NCBI GenBank assembly: GCA_016748015.1
Contig: JAAOMT010000213.1
Location: 276,136 to 340,135, forward strand
Origin: Geosiphon pyriformis
Lineage: Eukaryota; Glomeromycota; Glomeromycetes; Archaeosporales; Geosiphonaceae
Reading direction: 5' to 3'
Length of the DNA: 64,000 nt
The translations under genes and the position numbers were made by a program. Under the pieces are notes generated by a model. That model was not told the origin of the DNA. It did not search any database and saw only the letters and a list, made by a program, of their open reading frames with translations. Of the stretch, positions 1 through 12,104 are shown one piece after another (the stretch's first letter is position 1; each line of letters begins with the position of its first letter).

Positions 1-39
1 TATTATAACAATAGATCTTGTTTCGAGAAAAATGCATAC

Positions 40-312
40 CTGCTGCGATGTTGGGATCGAGAGTATCAGAGTTAGACGGCGTTGGAGAAAGTGGTCCAGA
101 ACCAGATGCATCATTGATGGTTTCAAACTTAAGCTGTTTAGAAGTAGGTTGGGAAGCATCAGTAGCGGAAGGTGGGGCTTCTTTGCCTTGATCATCGAGG
201 TCCCATTTACGCTTTCGACTAAATCAGTTATAGGAAGGGGAATTAGGTAGAATAGGGAACAAATTCGTGGTTAGGTGAACAGCTTAACCTACTTTTTATT
301 TTGATTGGGCAT
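40..312 (-). CDS. 5' end of probable KH-domain RNA-binding protein (partial)
   Basis: Two exons read on the minus strand: 312-293 (ATG then MPNQNK) and 218-40, joined in phase through an intron with a GTAGGT donor and TTAG acceptor. A second intron (GTATGC donor at 39) leads out of the window. The product starts with a basic patch (RKRKWDLDDQG), then a Pro/Ser/Thr-rich low-complexity stretch and ends at SDTLDPNIAA. An N-terminal RKRKWD/RSKWD motif followed by a disordered linker and an Ala-rich start of a KH region resembles the KHDC4/BLOM7 splicing-factor family, but no KH domain is in the window, so the family is a guess. The intron-exon structure itself is well supported: it removes an in-frame TGA just upstream. 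The gene is divergent to Sm-G with about 245 bp between the start codons. Confidence 0.45.
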
Positions 313-556
313 TTCGTAGAAAGCAATATTTTCTGGTAAGAAAAATCGCAGAGAAGTTGCCTCGGAAATGGGAAGATGTGTCACACGATGAAAGAAGCAA
401 AAAGATGTTTCAAATATTTTGGTTGTAGTACAAGTATTAAAAACACGTGCTATTCAAAGTCCCAACACACAATACGTTATCCGATGTCACGAGATAACAT
501 ACGAATTCACACACCAATTTTTTTGCTATTTGACCTTGACACAATACTTCTTTAAC

Positions 557-938
557 ATGTCAAGAGCCTCTCAACCAGAATTGAAAAAGTATAAACAACC
601 TTTCATATTAAATCTTATATTCATTAATTTATACGATAAAATAATTTGTTTTTAATTAAAATGTCAATATTGATAGATACATGGAAAAGCACTTGTTCAT
701 TCAATTAAATGGTGGGCGAAAAGTGACAGGTATTCTTCGTGGATTTGATCCATTTATGAATTTGGTCCTGGATGAAACGGTGGAGGAAGTCACTGCAACA
801 GAAAAACATAATATTGGAATGGTGGTACGGAAAATTTTTTCATATTATTGATTAAATTGACATCTTATAATTTTATTTTAAAATTAGGTCATTCGAGGAA
901 ATTCTGTCGTAATTATGGAGGCTCTAGAAAAAATTTGA
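557..938 (+). CDS. SNRPG: Small nuclear ribonucleoprotein Sm-G (exons 557-588, 677-824, 888-938)
   Basis: Core Sm protein of the U1, U2, U4 and U5 spliceosomal snRNPs; it takes one place in the heptameric Sm ring on the snRNA Sm site. The three exons join in phase to 76 residues, the same length as human Sm-G. The Sm1 motif is seen as [20 protein letters not shown] followed by MNLVLDE, and the Sm2 motif as [18 protein letters not shown], with the typical IRGNS. The N terminus [13 protein letters not shown] also fits Sm-G (family: ..PPELKKFM). Donors are GTATAA and GTACGG, acceptors ATAG and TTAG. The start is the ATG at 557, since the first exon carries the conserved PELKK. The gene converges on eIF3i with only about 160 bp between the stops. 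No anomalies. Confidence 0.95.
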
Positions 939-1099
939 TTATTTGTGGCAAAAGAAAGCGATGATAGGCTTAATAAAAATGTGAACTATCTCAAATATTG
1001 ATTTGTTATTATTTGAGAGATCGGTTATAAGCAGATTATGGTGACCGGGTATAAATTCACCAGCCACAAACATCGCCGACATAGTCTTGAACAAAAAAG

Positions 1100-2440
1100 T
1101 TATAAATCTGGATATTTGAATTTAAAATAATCTGAATCGAAATGATGTACACGAACATAACCATCCTCCCCTCCTGAAGAAAAGCTTTTCCCATCAGGAT
1201 GTACCGATATTGTATTGATAGGACCAAAATGTCCTTTGACTCGACCAACTTCTTCCTCCAAAATTTTATGCCAAAATCTGCATTCAAATTTTCCTTGTCG
1301 TGCTCCGGTAGTTGTAACCTGCATGGCATCTTGCCCTCCTCCCAGTATTACAAAATCTTGGACGGGAGTAATGGCCGCAGAGTTAAGAGGAGCATCGGTG
1401 ACGTACTTTTTAAGAGGACTGAGCGTATTCGATTCAAAAATTTGTGCAGATTTATCCTTCGATGATGTGATAAAATATGTTCGATCTTCTGACATTTGAA
1501 GATCGGTAATTTCAGCAGTATGTGGATGAATTGATTGAATTAAATCACCATTCTGAAAATGCAAAATACTTATTAGATCCATGACATTCAAAATGTAGAA
1601 TTCGAACATTATGGGGATTTTTTTAATACCTTCCAATCATATTGTGATATAGTGCCGTTCTCATGTCCAGTGATTATATATTTGTTTAAATAACCCCAAT
1701 CTGCCACCATCACCTTAGATCCTTCCGGATAAATTACAACAATAGGTTCCTCTAATTCTAAAGGATCGAAAACATAAGACTAAGATTATAAATCAAAAAA
1801 TAAATAAATAGTTTCCTACGTTGGGCATTAAGATCAGAGTCGATTGATAAAATCACCACAGTGCCAGGAAAACCCATGCGTGGTTCAGTCACTGCGAGTG
1901 CCATTGAGTCATCTTCTGAGAAAGCGATTCTTCTAACTGCGGTCTTAAATTCCCAAGTATGTAAGCATTTGCCAGTTTGGACATTCCAAAGCTTTGCACT
2001 ATTGTCTGCGGACCCTGTTAAAGCTAGTGTACTCATAGCTTTAATGATGACACGAGAGAAGATTAGATTGTTAAAGAAAATAAGAGGAGCTTCATGGTAA
2101 TGTCCCTTGGGCAAATTTATCAAGGATGGCAGTTAGTATTCAATCGAATGATGTTAACGAAATGGTTCACAAAAGTACGTAGGATACAGTTTACGGCCAC
2201 AGTCCAAATAGCCCCGTTATGCCCATTATAAGTGCCTAATCGTTCGCCATTATGAGAGTACCAAACATTTACAACGTGATCCTTAGAAACAGAGAATAAA
2301 AGGTCCCCTTCGATGTTGTATTTTATTTGTGTGAGAGATCGCGTGTGCCCTTGTAGTAAAATGGGTCTCTGTTGGGTTAAAATATGGTGAGTAAAAGAAA
2401 CCCAAATTTCAAATTCTTCTGCAAAGCTTTTTTTTACCAT
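1100..2440 (-). CDS. TIF34: Eukaryotic translation initiation factor 3 subunit I (eIF3i/TIF34)
   Basis: WD-repeat subunit of eIF3, which binds the 40S ribosome and promotes mRNA recruitment and scanning in the cytoplasm. Exons on the minus strand: 2440-2438 (only the ATG), 2368-2188, 2038-1820, 1757-1630, 1552-1100; they close in frame to 327 residues (family about 325). Diagnostic stretches are [18 protein letters not shown] at the start, [46 protein letters not shown] and [35 protein letters not shown] at the end, all hallmarks of eIF3i. The start codon is a 3-nt exon followed at once by a GTAAAA donor; the next exon begins at the conserved Arg-Pro. One donor (GTATCC at 2187) is weak, but it is the only one that keeps phase and gives the expected Val-Asn-Ser. 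The gene is divergent to LSM6, with 219 bp between starts. Confidence 0.95.
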
Positions 2441-2659
2441 TATTGAAGTTAAATTCTCTTATTCCAAAGGTCAAATCATATTTTTTCTGTTAAATATACA
2501 TTTTGTTGTTACACAATTCGCGTATTCCAATGATAATCTATTCACCTGATTTTAGAATTTTGAAAGTATCGAATGCATTTTTGCCTTTGTCCTTTCTTTT
2601 TTCTTTTTAACCGTTTTACAAAAAAACCCTCTTAAAGTTTTTGGCTTTTTGTCGTAAAA
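2441..2659. promoter_or_regulatory. Short intergenic region between divergent eIF3i and LSM6 starts
   Basis: The 219 bp between the two opposed ATGs must hold the 5' UTRs and promoters of both genes. The LSM6-proximal half has runs of T and C (CTTTGTCCTTTCTTTTTTC near 2584-2604), as in promoters of fungal housekeeping genes. I see no clear TATA box. A shared bidirectional promoter is an inference from spacing. Confidence 0.4.
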
Positions 2660-3111
2660 ATGTCACAGCCAGGTCCACCGCAATCAACTTCAACCCAACA
2701 ACACCATCAGCAAGAAAGATCACCCACAGATTTTTTAAATAATGTAATTGGGCGACCAGTTGTAGTAAAACTAAACTCTGGCGTTGACTATCGAGGTAAA
2801 CATTCTAATTTTTTTGATCGATTTTCATTCACGTTGAGCATTACTTATTCGTGTATATCGTTCTTTCTTGCCTAGGCATCCTTTCATGCCTTGATGGCTA
2901 TATGAACATTGCCCTAGAACAGACTGAAGAGTGGGTGAATGGTCAACTCAAAAATAAGTATGGAGACGCGTTTATTCGTGGAAATAATGGTATTTTATTA
3001 TTTATTTTCTATATTTATACAAGACTCTAGTATAAGAAGACGCTTTATTTTTTTTTATATTTTTGTTCATTGACAGTATTATATATTAGCGCGGATAAGA
3101 GGCGAGATTAA
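2660..3111 (+). CDS. LSM6: U6 snRNA-associated Sm-like protein LSm6 (exons 2660-2795, 2876-2989, 3077-3111)
   Basis: Member of the LSm1-7 ring (cytoplasmic mRNA decapping) and LSm2-8 ring (nuclear U6 snRNA 3'-end binding). Three exons join in phase to 94 residues. The Sm1 motif is GRPVVVKLNSGVDYRGIL, then SCLDGYMNIALEQTEEW, and the Sm2 motif is FIRGNNVLYISADKRRD; VNGQLKNKYGDAFIRGNN is characteristic of LSm6. Compared with human LSm6 (80 residues) the N terminus is longer by a Gln/Ser/Pro-rich stretch before SPTDFLNN. Donors are GTAAAC and GTATTT, acceptors CTAG and ACAG. The start at 2660 is the first ATG and is preceded by TAAAA. Confidence 0.95.
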
Positions 3112-4678
3112 TAATGCATTTAGAACTGGAAATGAAAGAATAACTTCTAAATATAATTTTTCACTCAAGAGGTTTATAGAAATCCCACAATATTTGTTTG
3201 TCGCATTTCGATAATCTCCACCACTTCGATCATAATTTATATCCTATACACGTAATTGGCAAGAGACGTCTATTCAAAATTTTAATTATACCTATAGAAG
3301 ATTAAAACACTTAGAGATAAGTCAAAGTAGTTTTGATGTAACCCCCAGTATTGGAGAAAGTCCGGATAATTTGGATGGCAAAAACAGTTTTTAGAAAATA
3401 AATTCTCATGTGCTTCATAAGTGACAGGTTAATATTGGTAAACTGAGTTTATTTTTGCGTTTTTTTTTTTGATATCCGAGATTCTCAAAATGGGCAAGCA
3501 ATTGTAACTGGGCATCACTAAACAACTACCCGCGAACTGAACGTTCTCACGAAGAAGTTTCCAGGAGGCAGTCCCGGTCACAATTGTGTACCACTCATGA
3601 AGTTACCTCTCAAGCTTAGCCTTTCGTTTGTTCCACATCTGGCAGTTTAAATTGAAATCTTTTGGCAAGAGACAATATCAGATCTAAATCCTCACATCAT
3701 CAAATATCAAAAGAATTTTATTGTATTTCTCTTTAAGTCTCATCCTTGCTGCATCGGCTGATACTTTCTAGAAAGCGTAAATACGAACATCCATCAAGCG
3801 CTAAGACTAGTTTATGGAAAGTATGTATACCCCTTAAAAAATGGCAAGCTCCAAACAGTCAACTCATTAATTTATGTTCACACAGAATTTCAGCTTGGAC
3901 GATAAAGGGAGTGATTACGGCAAAGGGATATGTGAAAAAGATGAGGGTGAAAGTGAAGATAAATGTGCTTAAGCCATCAATCCTGCTAAGGTTTGTACCG
4001 GTGCCTTGAAACATCCTCAATGAATTCTTGAAGAGTCTCTTTGTCTTCAATGTCTCACGTAATTATACTGCTGATCATTATTATTCTAATTATTCTTCAT
4101 CACATCAGCTTTGTTTCAGCAGCTATTTCGGCGTTGAACGACCTTCCTTTTGTTTCCCGTTCCAGTTACTGCAGCTGAAATCATTAGGGCACACATCGGA
4201 AATCAATGTTTTCTTGAAGTGCTTGGTAGAGGGTTGCCCATATCTGCCTTTTTAGTCGTCAGGACGACATCGTGCGAAAGGGGAGTTAAAACAAATCATC
4301 CATACAACATATTGAAAGCTGTCATTCATCCGACCTACAAATTTCACTCCACCGTAGTATCCATAGGGCCAACAGAGAAGTCAAAAGTTTCACGAAAAAT
4401 AAGTTTTAACTAATTCGTCTGTTGTGTTTCTGTACAGTACAAAAAGCACTGTATAAAATTTTTATTCACCAAAAAATTTTTGGTTTCTCTTTTCACGAAC
4501 TGGTTTTTTCTTTAGAAACCTTGATAATTTTTGTAAAAAAATTTGGTGCTAGCCAAAAAATTTTGATAATTTAAGAAATTTAGGCCCAATAAGTAATGCG
4601 TAAGCGAGATCACTGGACATTAACTGACTTGTTATTTCCCTTTCTCTCCTCACATTTCAATTTTCGTCTGCAAAGAAT
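3112..4678. other. Spacer without a recognised gene
   Basis: About 1.5 kb between LSM6 and the RBM18-like gene. Both strands hold only short ORFs. The longest forward ones, at 3746-4009 and 4150-4413, show no family features. A short frame at 4051-4179 begins with a very hydrophobic run (Ile/Leu-rich, then HHISFVSAA), which could pass for a signal peptide, but it ends after about 42 residues. The part from about 3470 to 4320 is less AT-rich than its flanks, so an unrecognised gene or RNA is possible; I cannot support one. Confidence 0.4.
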
Positions 4679-5811
4679 ATGTCAACACCTCGATCTTTAT
4701 CAAAGGTATCTAGACTCCTAATTGATTATATATCCATTGTTATTATTTTCTCTTTTTTTTGAGTAACTCTTATGATAAAAGCTTGACGAGAAACGCTTAT
4801 ACATCGGGAACTTGGACCCTGCTATCGATGAGTAAGCCTTACACCACTTATTATAGTTTTCTGAGTTTTCACGCTGATTCTTTTTGAGACTAACCTTCTT
4901 AACTAAAACTTACAGATATACCGTAATAAAACTGTTCGAAGCTTACGGGAAAATAACCCATTTGGATTATCTATTTCATAAGAGTGGCCCTAGACGTGGA
5001 CAACCTAGAGGTTATTGTTTTTTGGAATATAGTAGAAAGGAGGTAATCTTTTTTAGTCTTATTTTGAAATTCTTGAATCAATTTAATTGTCTTTTCGATT
5101 GGAATAGGATTGAAGTATTTGTGGGTGCTTCTCTTTTCAAAAAACCATTGCACGTAGGAAGCCTTGAAAGCCATGACTACTATGCACTCCAAGGTCATTA
5201 AACACCGCGCTATCATTGTTACTTACGCCTACGCCGTAAGTAGCGGATCATTAAAGACTAATCTTTATCATTCTGAGGATTTATATACGTGAAGCTTAAT
5301 ATCAGATTCTTTTAATAAAGGCACCGGATAATTATGAAAACGGCAGCTCCAGTAATTTTAAGAAACGAGTGGGCTCTTTTATGAATAATAGGCCAACCAC
5401 AATTTCTTTACTGAAGGCTCATAAGATGGTTAATGCGAGGTAAAAAATGAACATTGTTTACTAACCTTTAAGGATTAATGGATCATTTTCAAATATAGTT
5501 AATAAAGCTTGAGATTCATTTTCAATTTCTAAAAATGCGATAATAGTACGGATTCTAAGATCCAAACCCTTGAACGGAAACTAGCTCAAATGCAGCAACA
5601 ACAGCATCAAACGGTTGCTTCTGATTTGTCGCCAAAGAAAATGAGACAATCACGAGATTCAGAGTCATTATTGACGAATTCCCAAACAATTCCGAAAAAA
5701 GAGAACTCTTTACCGTCCTTTCAATCAATAAATACAGCTAATCTTAAACATGCCAATATATCTACGCAACAGAGATTTAACCCTTACGAAATACCAAAGC
5801 ACAAGAAATAA
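4679..5811 (+). CDS. RBM18-like RNA-binding protein (single RRM)
   Basis: Six exons (4679-4705, 4782-4831, 4916-5042, 5158-5235, 5321-5439, 5547-5811) close in frame to 221 residues. A single RNA recognition motif is seen: RNP2 as RLYIGNL at about residues 14-20 and RNP1 as RGYCFLEY at about 58-65, between them the RBM18-type stretch LDYLFHKSGPRRGQPRG. After the RRM come a segment starting EALKAM, a coiled-coil-like stretch (DSKIQTLERKLAQMQQQQ), and a Ser/Asn/Lys-rich tail. Human RBM18 has the same order (RRM with FHKSG..GQPRGYCF, then KIKAIEAKLKMM). Its role is poorly known in any organism; RNA binding is the safe statement. The intron between exons 3 and 4 is easily missed because reading through it stays open; only the TAG acceptor at 5157 restores the helix alpha-2 sequence. 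Confidence 0.85.
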
Positions 5812-6641
5812 AAAAGAGGTTGGGAAAAGAGGCTTGGTTTTTATTTTGTAAAATTGACTTGATTTTTTGTTATATAAGCTGATCATGTTCTATAGACTTC
5901 ATGCCGGATATAGATTAAAATCCTGGACACGCACAAAAATGAAATTCCTTGCATAAATATGAATCATCCGGGACGATCACATCGCTAAAGCCTTAACCTT
6001 TATGTATATCGTTGGCAACCTTTATCAATCATTTGTGGATTTACCGAGCAGTCATATATGATGATAATCGAGAAAGGTACAAAATCAAATGGCAGGATTC
6101 TAAATCAATGATCCAATAGAGTCAAATTGGCATCTGATCTTGAGGCAGTACGTATCGAGGCTTTTTTGGCAAATTGGAAAAAGATTCTACTTTACAAAAT
6201 ACTGAGGTTGGATATGTTCGAGATAAACTTGTAAGGCTAATTCTGTAGATTTTTGAGGGAAAAGCCTGATGTGAGGGCTTTATCGGATCTCTTTTTCGAT
6301 CAACAGAAATTGGACATATAGTCTATTGATTGCACTGGTTGATGACTTTTGCTCAAAGAAATAAATAATAATTCATGCACATTTTATTGTCTATTTTTAA
6401 TTTTTGAACTTCAAAAATACTATATTAAATTGATTTTATAATTAATTTTTTAATATTAAATGAAACAGCAAATTTATTAAAATTGTGAAAACTATAAGTA
6501 TTTATTTTAAAAACTTCTGAAATTCTAATAAAAATGTATAATTTTATTACAGAATAACCTATAAAAACTTGGTTTAAGCTTTTGATGTATAGGGAATTTA
6601 TAAATCAACTTATGGGTTTATCCATTGGAATTGGAATTTTT
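5812..6641. other. AT-rich spacer, nothing recognised
   Basis: About 830 bp between the convergent RBM18-like and ITFG1-like genes. It holds only short ORFs with no conserved motif, and becomes more AT-rich towards 6560. 3' UTRs of both flanking genes must end here. Confidence 0.5.
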
Positions 6642-9600
6642 TCATAAAGCATCAAAATTAATAACGTGCAATGCTTTTCTCTTTTCCATTGCATCTTCTC
6701 GCTTATAAAGTATAAGTAATTTCAAATTAGTGAAAAATCGAAAAGTTTAAAAAGATTTTCATAAAATCACCTTTTCTGCCCAACTTAAGCCAAACACAAC
6801 GATTGCCAAAATACCAGTTGCGGTCATTAACGTAATTAACACCCATGGAACCCAAACTCCAGGATGTATATATAATTCCAGTGACCATCTAAAATAAAGG
6901 AAAGTCATGTGTCAAAATGTAAGAAAATTATTCAACCAATTGAAGCATTAAATGAAAGATAACTTACGTGCTTGGATCATCTACTCCGGGTGGCTGATAA
7001 GGAATTATTATGAGTTGAGAGTTAGGTATGACCCCAGAAAAGGTACTGTAATGTTGACTCTAAACAATATAAAATTATGAATTCTTAGCAAAATGGAACC
7101 TAATATATCTTAAGGAATCTGTTAATTTTACCTGATTTCTCGTTGTTCCAACAAATAATTCTTCCACATAATTATTTGTACGTCCGAGTCCAAAAAGGCA
7201 ATAAGGAGCTTGTAGCGATATATAACCAGTTTGGGAGTATTGGGCCACTTGAACAAAAGGGTATCATCATCATCATCATCATCATCAAAACATATTATTA
7301 TTTAGGTGAAGCACTACTTACCTTGATTTGCCCGCTTCTTACCCGACGTGTCAAGAATAGTGAATTTGAAAGTAGCCCCAGGATAATTAACTCCGAAAGG
7401 TTTCTATAAATCCATTTAAATGAATATCACGAGAATGGAACAATTTAATGAAGAAATCTTGTCATAAAGATACCTGTTTTTCCTCTACACCATTCAAAAC
7501 TTTGGGCGAAATTGGTTTGAGAAGTCTCAATATAAAATAAATAAAACACAATGAAAATCATCAGAAAAACGAACCTAAGGTTTTGACAAAAAATGCGTCA
7601 TTGAAATAATTATTATGTATCATTTCAACATTTCGGGTGGTGGATTTGGAGCCTGAAGATTTTAAAACCATTATATCTAATGTTCCCTAAGAATATAAAG
7701 AAATTTCTAAGTGAAGATTAAATTTAGCCAGAACCTAGATTTTTGCACGACATACATCTTCATCTAGGTCCAAAAATGTCGCAGCTGTTGCTTCGGTCAG
7801 GGAATTCAATGCCTCGGCACCGCTTACAACTTTGACGAATGTCCGTCTTTGGGCATTAACAGCGGCCGGCCAACATTTCCCAGAAGTGCACAATACAGAC
7901 TGCCATAGAGAAACAGATCCAGTCTCACTTATTACTAAGATATCAGGATATCCATCAAGATTATAATCACCTGTTCAAATTGAAGGATGACTGGTTAAAA
8001 GTACACCAAAGAATGTTTATTAAAAGGCTTTCAAGTAAGTTTACCTATTCGAATCGGTACAGGCAAAAATCCCTTAAAAGCTTTATCGAGGATCATTAAA
8101 TTTCCGATATTTTGTAAAATGACATATGCCTAAAAGAAAATCTAATTCATATAAATAGTTCAGATGAATTAAATCAGAGAAAGCAAAAACGAACATTATT
8201 CAATCGGTCTTGCGAGAAGTCGAACTTGAAGTTATCGTCGGCAGTACATAAGTTAGTGGCCTGTCGGCAATTAGTGGATTTATTATCGCTGCAGAGAGGA
8301 ATCTGTTTATTGTAAGCGATATGGATTTCACATTTTTTATTTTTCTCTTCGCACACAGGAAACACCATATCAATTGTTCCATCACCATCTATACAATTAA
8401 ATCAATAGAATTTTTGAAATTAATATAAGGAGAAATTATTGTTATAACCGATTTAACTTCAAGAAAATCATTGAGAAGCTGGTCAACATCTCCCAATGTT
8501 GCTTTAACCACGGACTTAATATTTATCATGAAAAATGATCACGTTACAAGAGAACAGGTCACTAACCCATGTCGGCAAAAGATACTTGTCCAACGCCTTT
8601 TGGTAACTCATAGCTACGGCTATAGTCAAATCCATTCAACTTCGAATTCGTCCAGATCTGGGAAGTGATAGGACCATTCGGATCTTTTTGACACGTGAAA
8701 AATAAATCTGAAAGCCCAAATGTTAGAATTTGATCCAAATTATTTTCCCTTGGCAGAGGTCTGTGACCAGATTAATCAAGAAAACAAATAAATTTAAATT
8801 ATGAAATATGTAAAATAGGGTAGGTTATATATTTTGATAGACTTCCTCCTTGAACAAATAAATATTTTTGTAAAACGCTGCCAAAACTCTTGAAACACGC
8901 GAGTACATTGAACCTTTCCTCCCTCATGATTATATTAGAAATAAAATTTACCTGATAAGCAATCTCCATTAAGATCGACAAACGCGTTCGAGTGTGGTTC
9001 TGACCATTTGCATGTCTTTTCAGTTGTTTCATTGAAAGGAAATGACAATCTACAATTGGTGATAAATAAATTTATTAAAATCGGGGATTTTTCGTGTGAA
9101 CCGTGTCAAACCCAAAAAGCTTACACCTCAAATAAATTTCCTGTTTTTCTTTCAGGGCCATATAGATTTTTCCAAATTGACAATTTCATGTCAGAATTAT
9201 TATGGTACACGTAGCCAAGCAAATCGGTGGTCATATTTCCAGCATAATCAAATGGAATCGGTTGTGGGGACATAGCCGACGGTACTTCCAAATATACTTG
9301 GTCTAAATAATCAACCAACAACTAGATAATGTTGAAAAATTACGAGAAATATTTGTGAAAATGATTCTCCTTTTGAGAATTATTAAATACCAAAGGTGTC
9401 TTTCCCGTTTCCAATGTAAACTCGCATGAATAGCTCGCCTTTGGGCGGATCTTTTTGCCCCATTACTAACAAATCTAGTTTCCCATCATAATTAAAGTCA
9501 CCAGGTAAAATATTTGTTATAATAAAATTGCTTTCTTTCGAGATTGTTATATTGGCCTTAGATTTCTCGAATTTCCAATTTACTATTTAAAAAAGGCAAT

Positions 9601-9997
9601 ATCATTTAAGATTTTGTAAAATTTTTTAGGAAAAATGATTTATTTCAAAGACATTAAAATAGGATGCACTACGGTGAACCCAGGTGTGGACAGTGACTGT
9701 AGTTTGATCTTCACTTAAAACAAATAAATCTGTACTAGATCGCGAGAAGAGAGACTCCAGAAGATCAATCTTTTAATATAGTCAATTAAAACAGATATAT
9801 TAGCTCAAAAGACTGAGGGCGGACAATTTATCTGAATTAAAGTCCCCAAAGGCAACGACGGTTCCTTCAATGTTGGTCAAGCCAACATCAACATTATAAA
9901 GGGCACTGGTTTTAAACCTGCCACGTCTAAGAAAGGCATGCGTTTCTGTAACAAGTTGAGCACATAGTGCAAATAAGAAAGCCTTTGAAAAAAACAT
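6642..9997 (-). CDS. ITFG1/TIP-like FG-GAP repeat membrane protein
   Basis: About 16 exons on the minus strand: 9997 to about 9815, 9769-9673, 9582-9391, 9302-9125, 9049-8952, 8707-8567, 8388-8195, 8129-8045, 7970-7756, 7686-7575, 7499-7474, 7403-7322, 7247-7132, 7059-6968, 6888-6771, 6701-6642; about 660 residues (human ITFG1 612). It starts with a signal peptide (FFSKAFLFALCAQLVTETHA). FG-GAP/Ca-binding loops follow: FGDFNSDK, GDFNYDGKLD, ADMDGDGTIDMVFP, GDYNLDGYPDILV, LDLDEDGTLDIMV. The conserved ITFG1 end is FSGVIPNSQLIIIPY, one membrane segment (VPWVLITLMTATGILAIVVF) and a short basic tail with NFDAL. So it is a type I membrane protein with a beta-propeller ectodomain, in the secretory pathway; human ITFG1 is called T-cell immunomodulatory protein, but the fungal role is unknown. 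All junctions keep phase except exon 1/2 (between 9815 and 9770), where no donor fits; this may be a sequence error or a non-canonical site. Confidence 0.88.
7263..7287 (+). repeat. (ATC)n microsatellite inside an ITFG1 intron
   Basis: About eight ATC units lie in the intron between the exons ending at 7322 and starting at 7247. They sit just upstream of the acceptor on the coding (minus) strand, where they read GAT. Confidence 0.8.
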
Positions 9998-11504
9998 GGA
10001 ATTTTAAAAGGTGAGAAACTTGAAGAGAAAGCAAATACAGTTGACTGCCCACACCGATGAAAAGATTTACTTAATATAAAAAATACATCGCTGCCGATTG
10101 CTCTTTTAGAATATATAAAGTTATTTCTATTTATTAATAATAGTTTATATTAAATTAATTAAATTCAAACTGTTCATACTTTTATTTCTATATAATAATT
10201 TGACTAATTATTTGTTTTAATTAAATTATATAAAGTACATTTTTAAAGGAATCCAATAATAAAAAAACTTTTTCTTTTGTATTTTTATGACCACAACCAG
10301 AACAAAAGAATAAAAAAGTTGCAATATTTTTATTTTTTGAAGCAACTGGTAGTATTTTTAATAATGAAACACTTATAGCTATAAAAACTGCTTAATAGTA
10401 TTTTATAGAAGTAATCTTTAAAAAACAAAATTTTTAATTGTTATAATTAATATGTATATTATAATATTTATTAAAGATTATTTGGCTTTAAATTAAGAAA
10501 TTTAATAATATTAATATTAAACTTTTTAATAAAAATATATAGATAGTTATAAAAAATAATTAAAAGATTAATTTTTATAAAAATTTTGTTTTTAAAAAAT
10601 AATATAAAAAAGTTTTAAAAATATTAAAAATATATATATGTTAAGATTATTAAATTTGTTTAAGACATAATTATTACTTATAAAAAGCATTAATTATTAT
10701 CATATATTATGTACAAATTTGATTTAAAAAAACATAATTTATTATATATTAATAAAAAGTTTTTTATAAAGCAGTAGATTTTTTAAAAATATTGTTTATT
10801 TGTTAAGTATTTATATTAATATTATATCTGTTTTTGGTTTTAACAAAAAGTAGTTGTTTTTTTTAAGCATTAATAATAATGTATTTATTATTATCAATAT
10901 ATATAATATAGTCTTAATTAACTAAATAGTTAATTACAGATAAAAAATATATAAGTTATATTTACATTAAAGCATTTATAATAAATAATAATTAGATCTT
11001 ACTTGTAAAATTTTAATAAAATAAAAATCACAAAATAATTTTAATTTAAATACTATTTATAGAATTTTAATATTTATTTATTAGTAATTTTAATAAATAT
11101 TAGTTTAATTAAAATAAAAAATAATTTTTTCTTATATAAAATTGAATATAGATTATATATTTAATTTTTTATTATGCCTTAAGTAATTTATAGTGTTTTA
11201 TAAATTAAAAAACACTTCGTTGTGGACAACCATAATATTCGTTAATATGTTCCTATATATAGTTGAATACGTATTTAATATCACGTGTTGCGGGTGGGTC
11301 GATTTAGCAATTCCCTAATTAAATTTTCTATTTAATATTTAAAAAACAAAGTTTAATAATTTTATTAATATTTATAAAATCATTTAAATTTTAATGATAC
11401 TAAATTAATTAGATGTTTAATTACTAAAAAAATTCTGTTTGCAAAAAAAGTCATAAAGTTAAAAAAACTTATTAAGTATTAAAACCAAAAAAAAACTAAA
11501 AAGT
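9998..11504. other. Very AT-rich spacer
   Basis: About 1.5 kb dominated by A/T runs and short palindromic AT stretches, with no coding frame. A short less AT-rich island at about 11215-11320 (with CACGTG and GCGGGTGGGTCGATTTAGC) stands out and may be a decayed transposon end or a regulatory element; I cannot assign it. The ITFG1 promoter must lie in the first few hundred bases. Confidence 0.6.
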
Positions 11505-12104
11505 TCTTTCTCTCGTTGATCCCCTGACCACGATAAGAGCCAAGAGAAGCTACAGAAATATTTTACTTCCTTTTCCATTACCCAGTTCTTTTGTAAACTA
11601 TTTCTATCAATACTCCTTTATTTGTGGCTATAGATCTGGTGGGCTCTTCTACTGGTGGTTCGAACACGGGAAAAGCTGGAGTGGGGACTCGCTCAAGTGC
11701 CAGAAAAAATAGGTTTTCGTCTACTTACATCTATGGAAGTGCTGATAAAAAGGCAAAGAAGCTCGCTCTTGAAGCTGGTGTGGTTGACTCGTCTGCTGGC
11801 CCTTTGGCCATGGACGTGTTGGATTCTGGAGTTCTCGGGGTGCCCAAATCTTGGGAGAGCAAAGTGAATAGTGAAGCTAGTAGTGTTGGTGTTGCATCGA
11901 ATATTGATAACTTGGACAATTCTATTGTGGAAGAGACTCGCTATGTTGATCTGGATGAGTTGAATGATGCTAAAGCCATGGATGAGACGACTCCCTGACG
12001 TACTCGCACAATTTGACAAAGCCGCCGCCGCCGTTTTCAGTTGATAACATGAGTGATGATGATGCTTTGGAGCTACCTCTGCCTAAGAGTATTTTACTCG
12101 TTAC

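Noticed and set aside
32-250. Forward ORF of 72 codons at the window start
   Set aside because: The minus strand reads a spliced, RKRKWD-containing exon with proper donor and acceptor sites over the same bases; the forward frame is its shadow.
3320-3375. GGAGAAAGTCCGG-like stretch, recalling RNase P/MRP conserved region I
   Set aside because: No matching CR-V or stem could be traced downstream; one short motif is not enough.
8471-8668. Forward ORF within the ITFG1 region
   Set aside because: It overlaps an intron and an exon of the minus-strand gene whose joins restore FADMDGDGTIDM; no independent evidence.
11624-11998. Possible host gene for a Ser/Gly-rich protein
   Set aside because: It matches the N terminus of LINE-A ORF1 (VAEETCY versus VEETRY, MSDxDxxLELP) and follows the LINE 5' signature.
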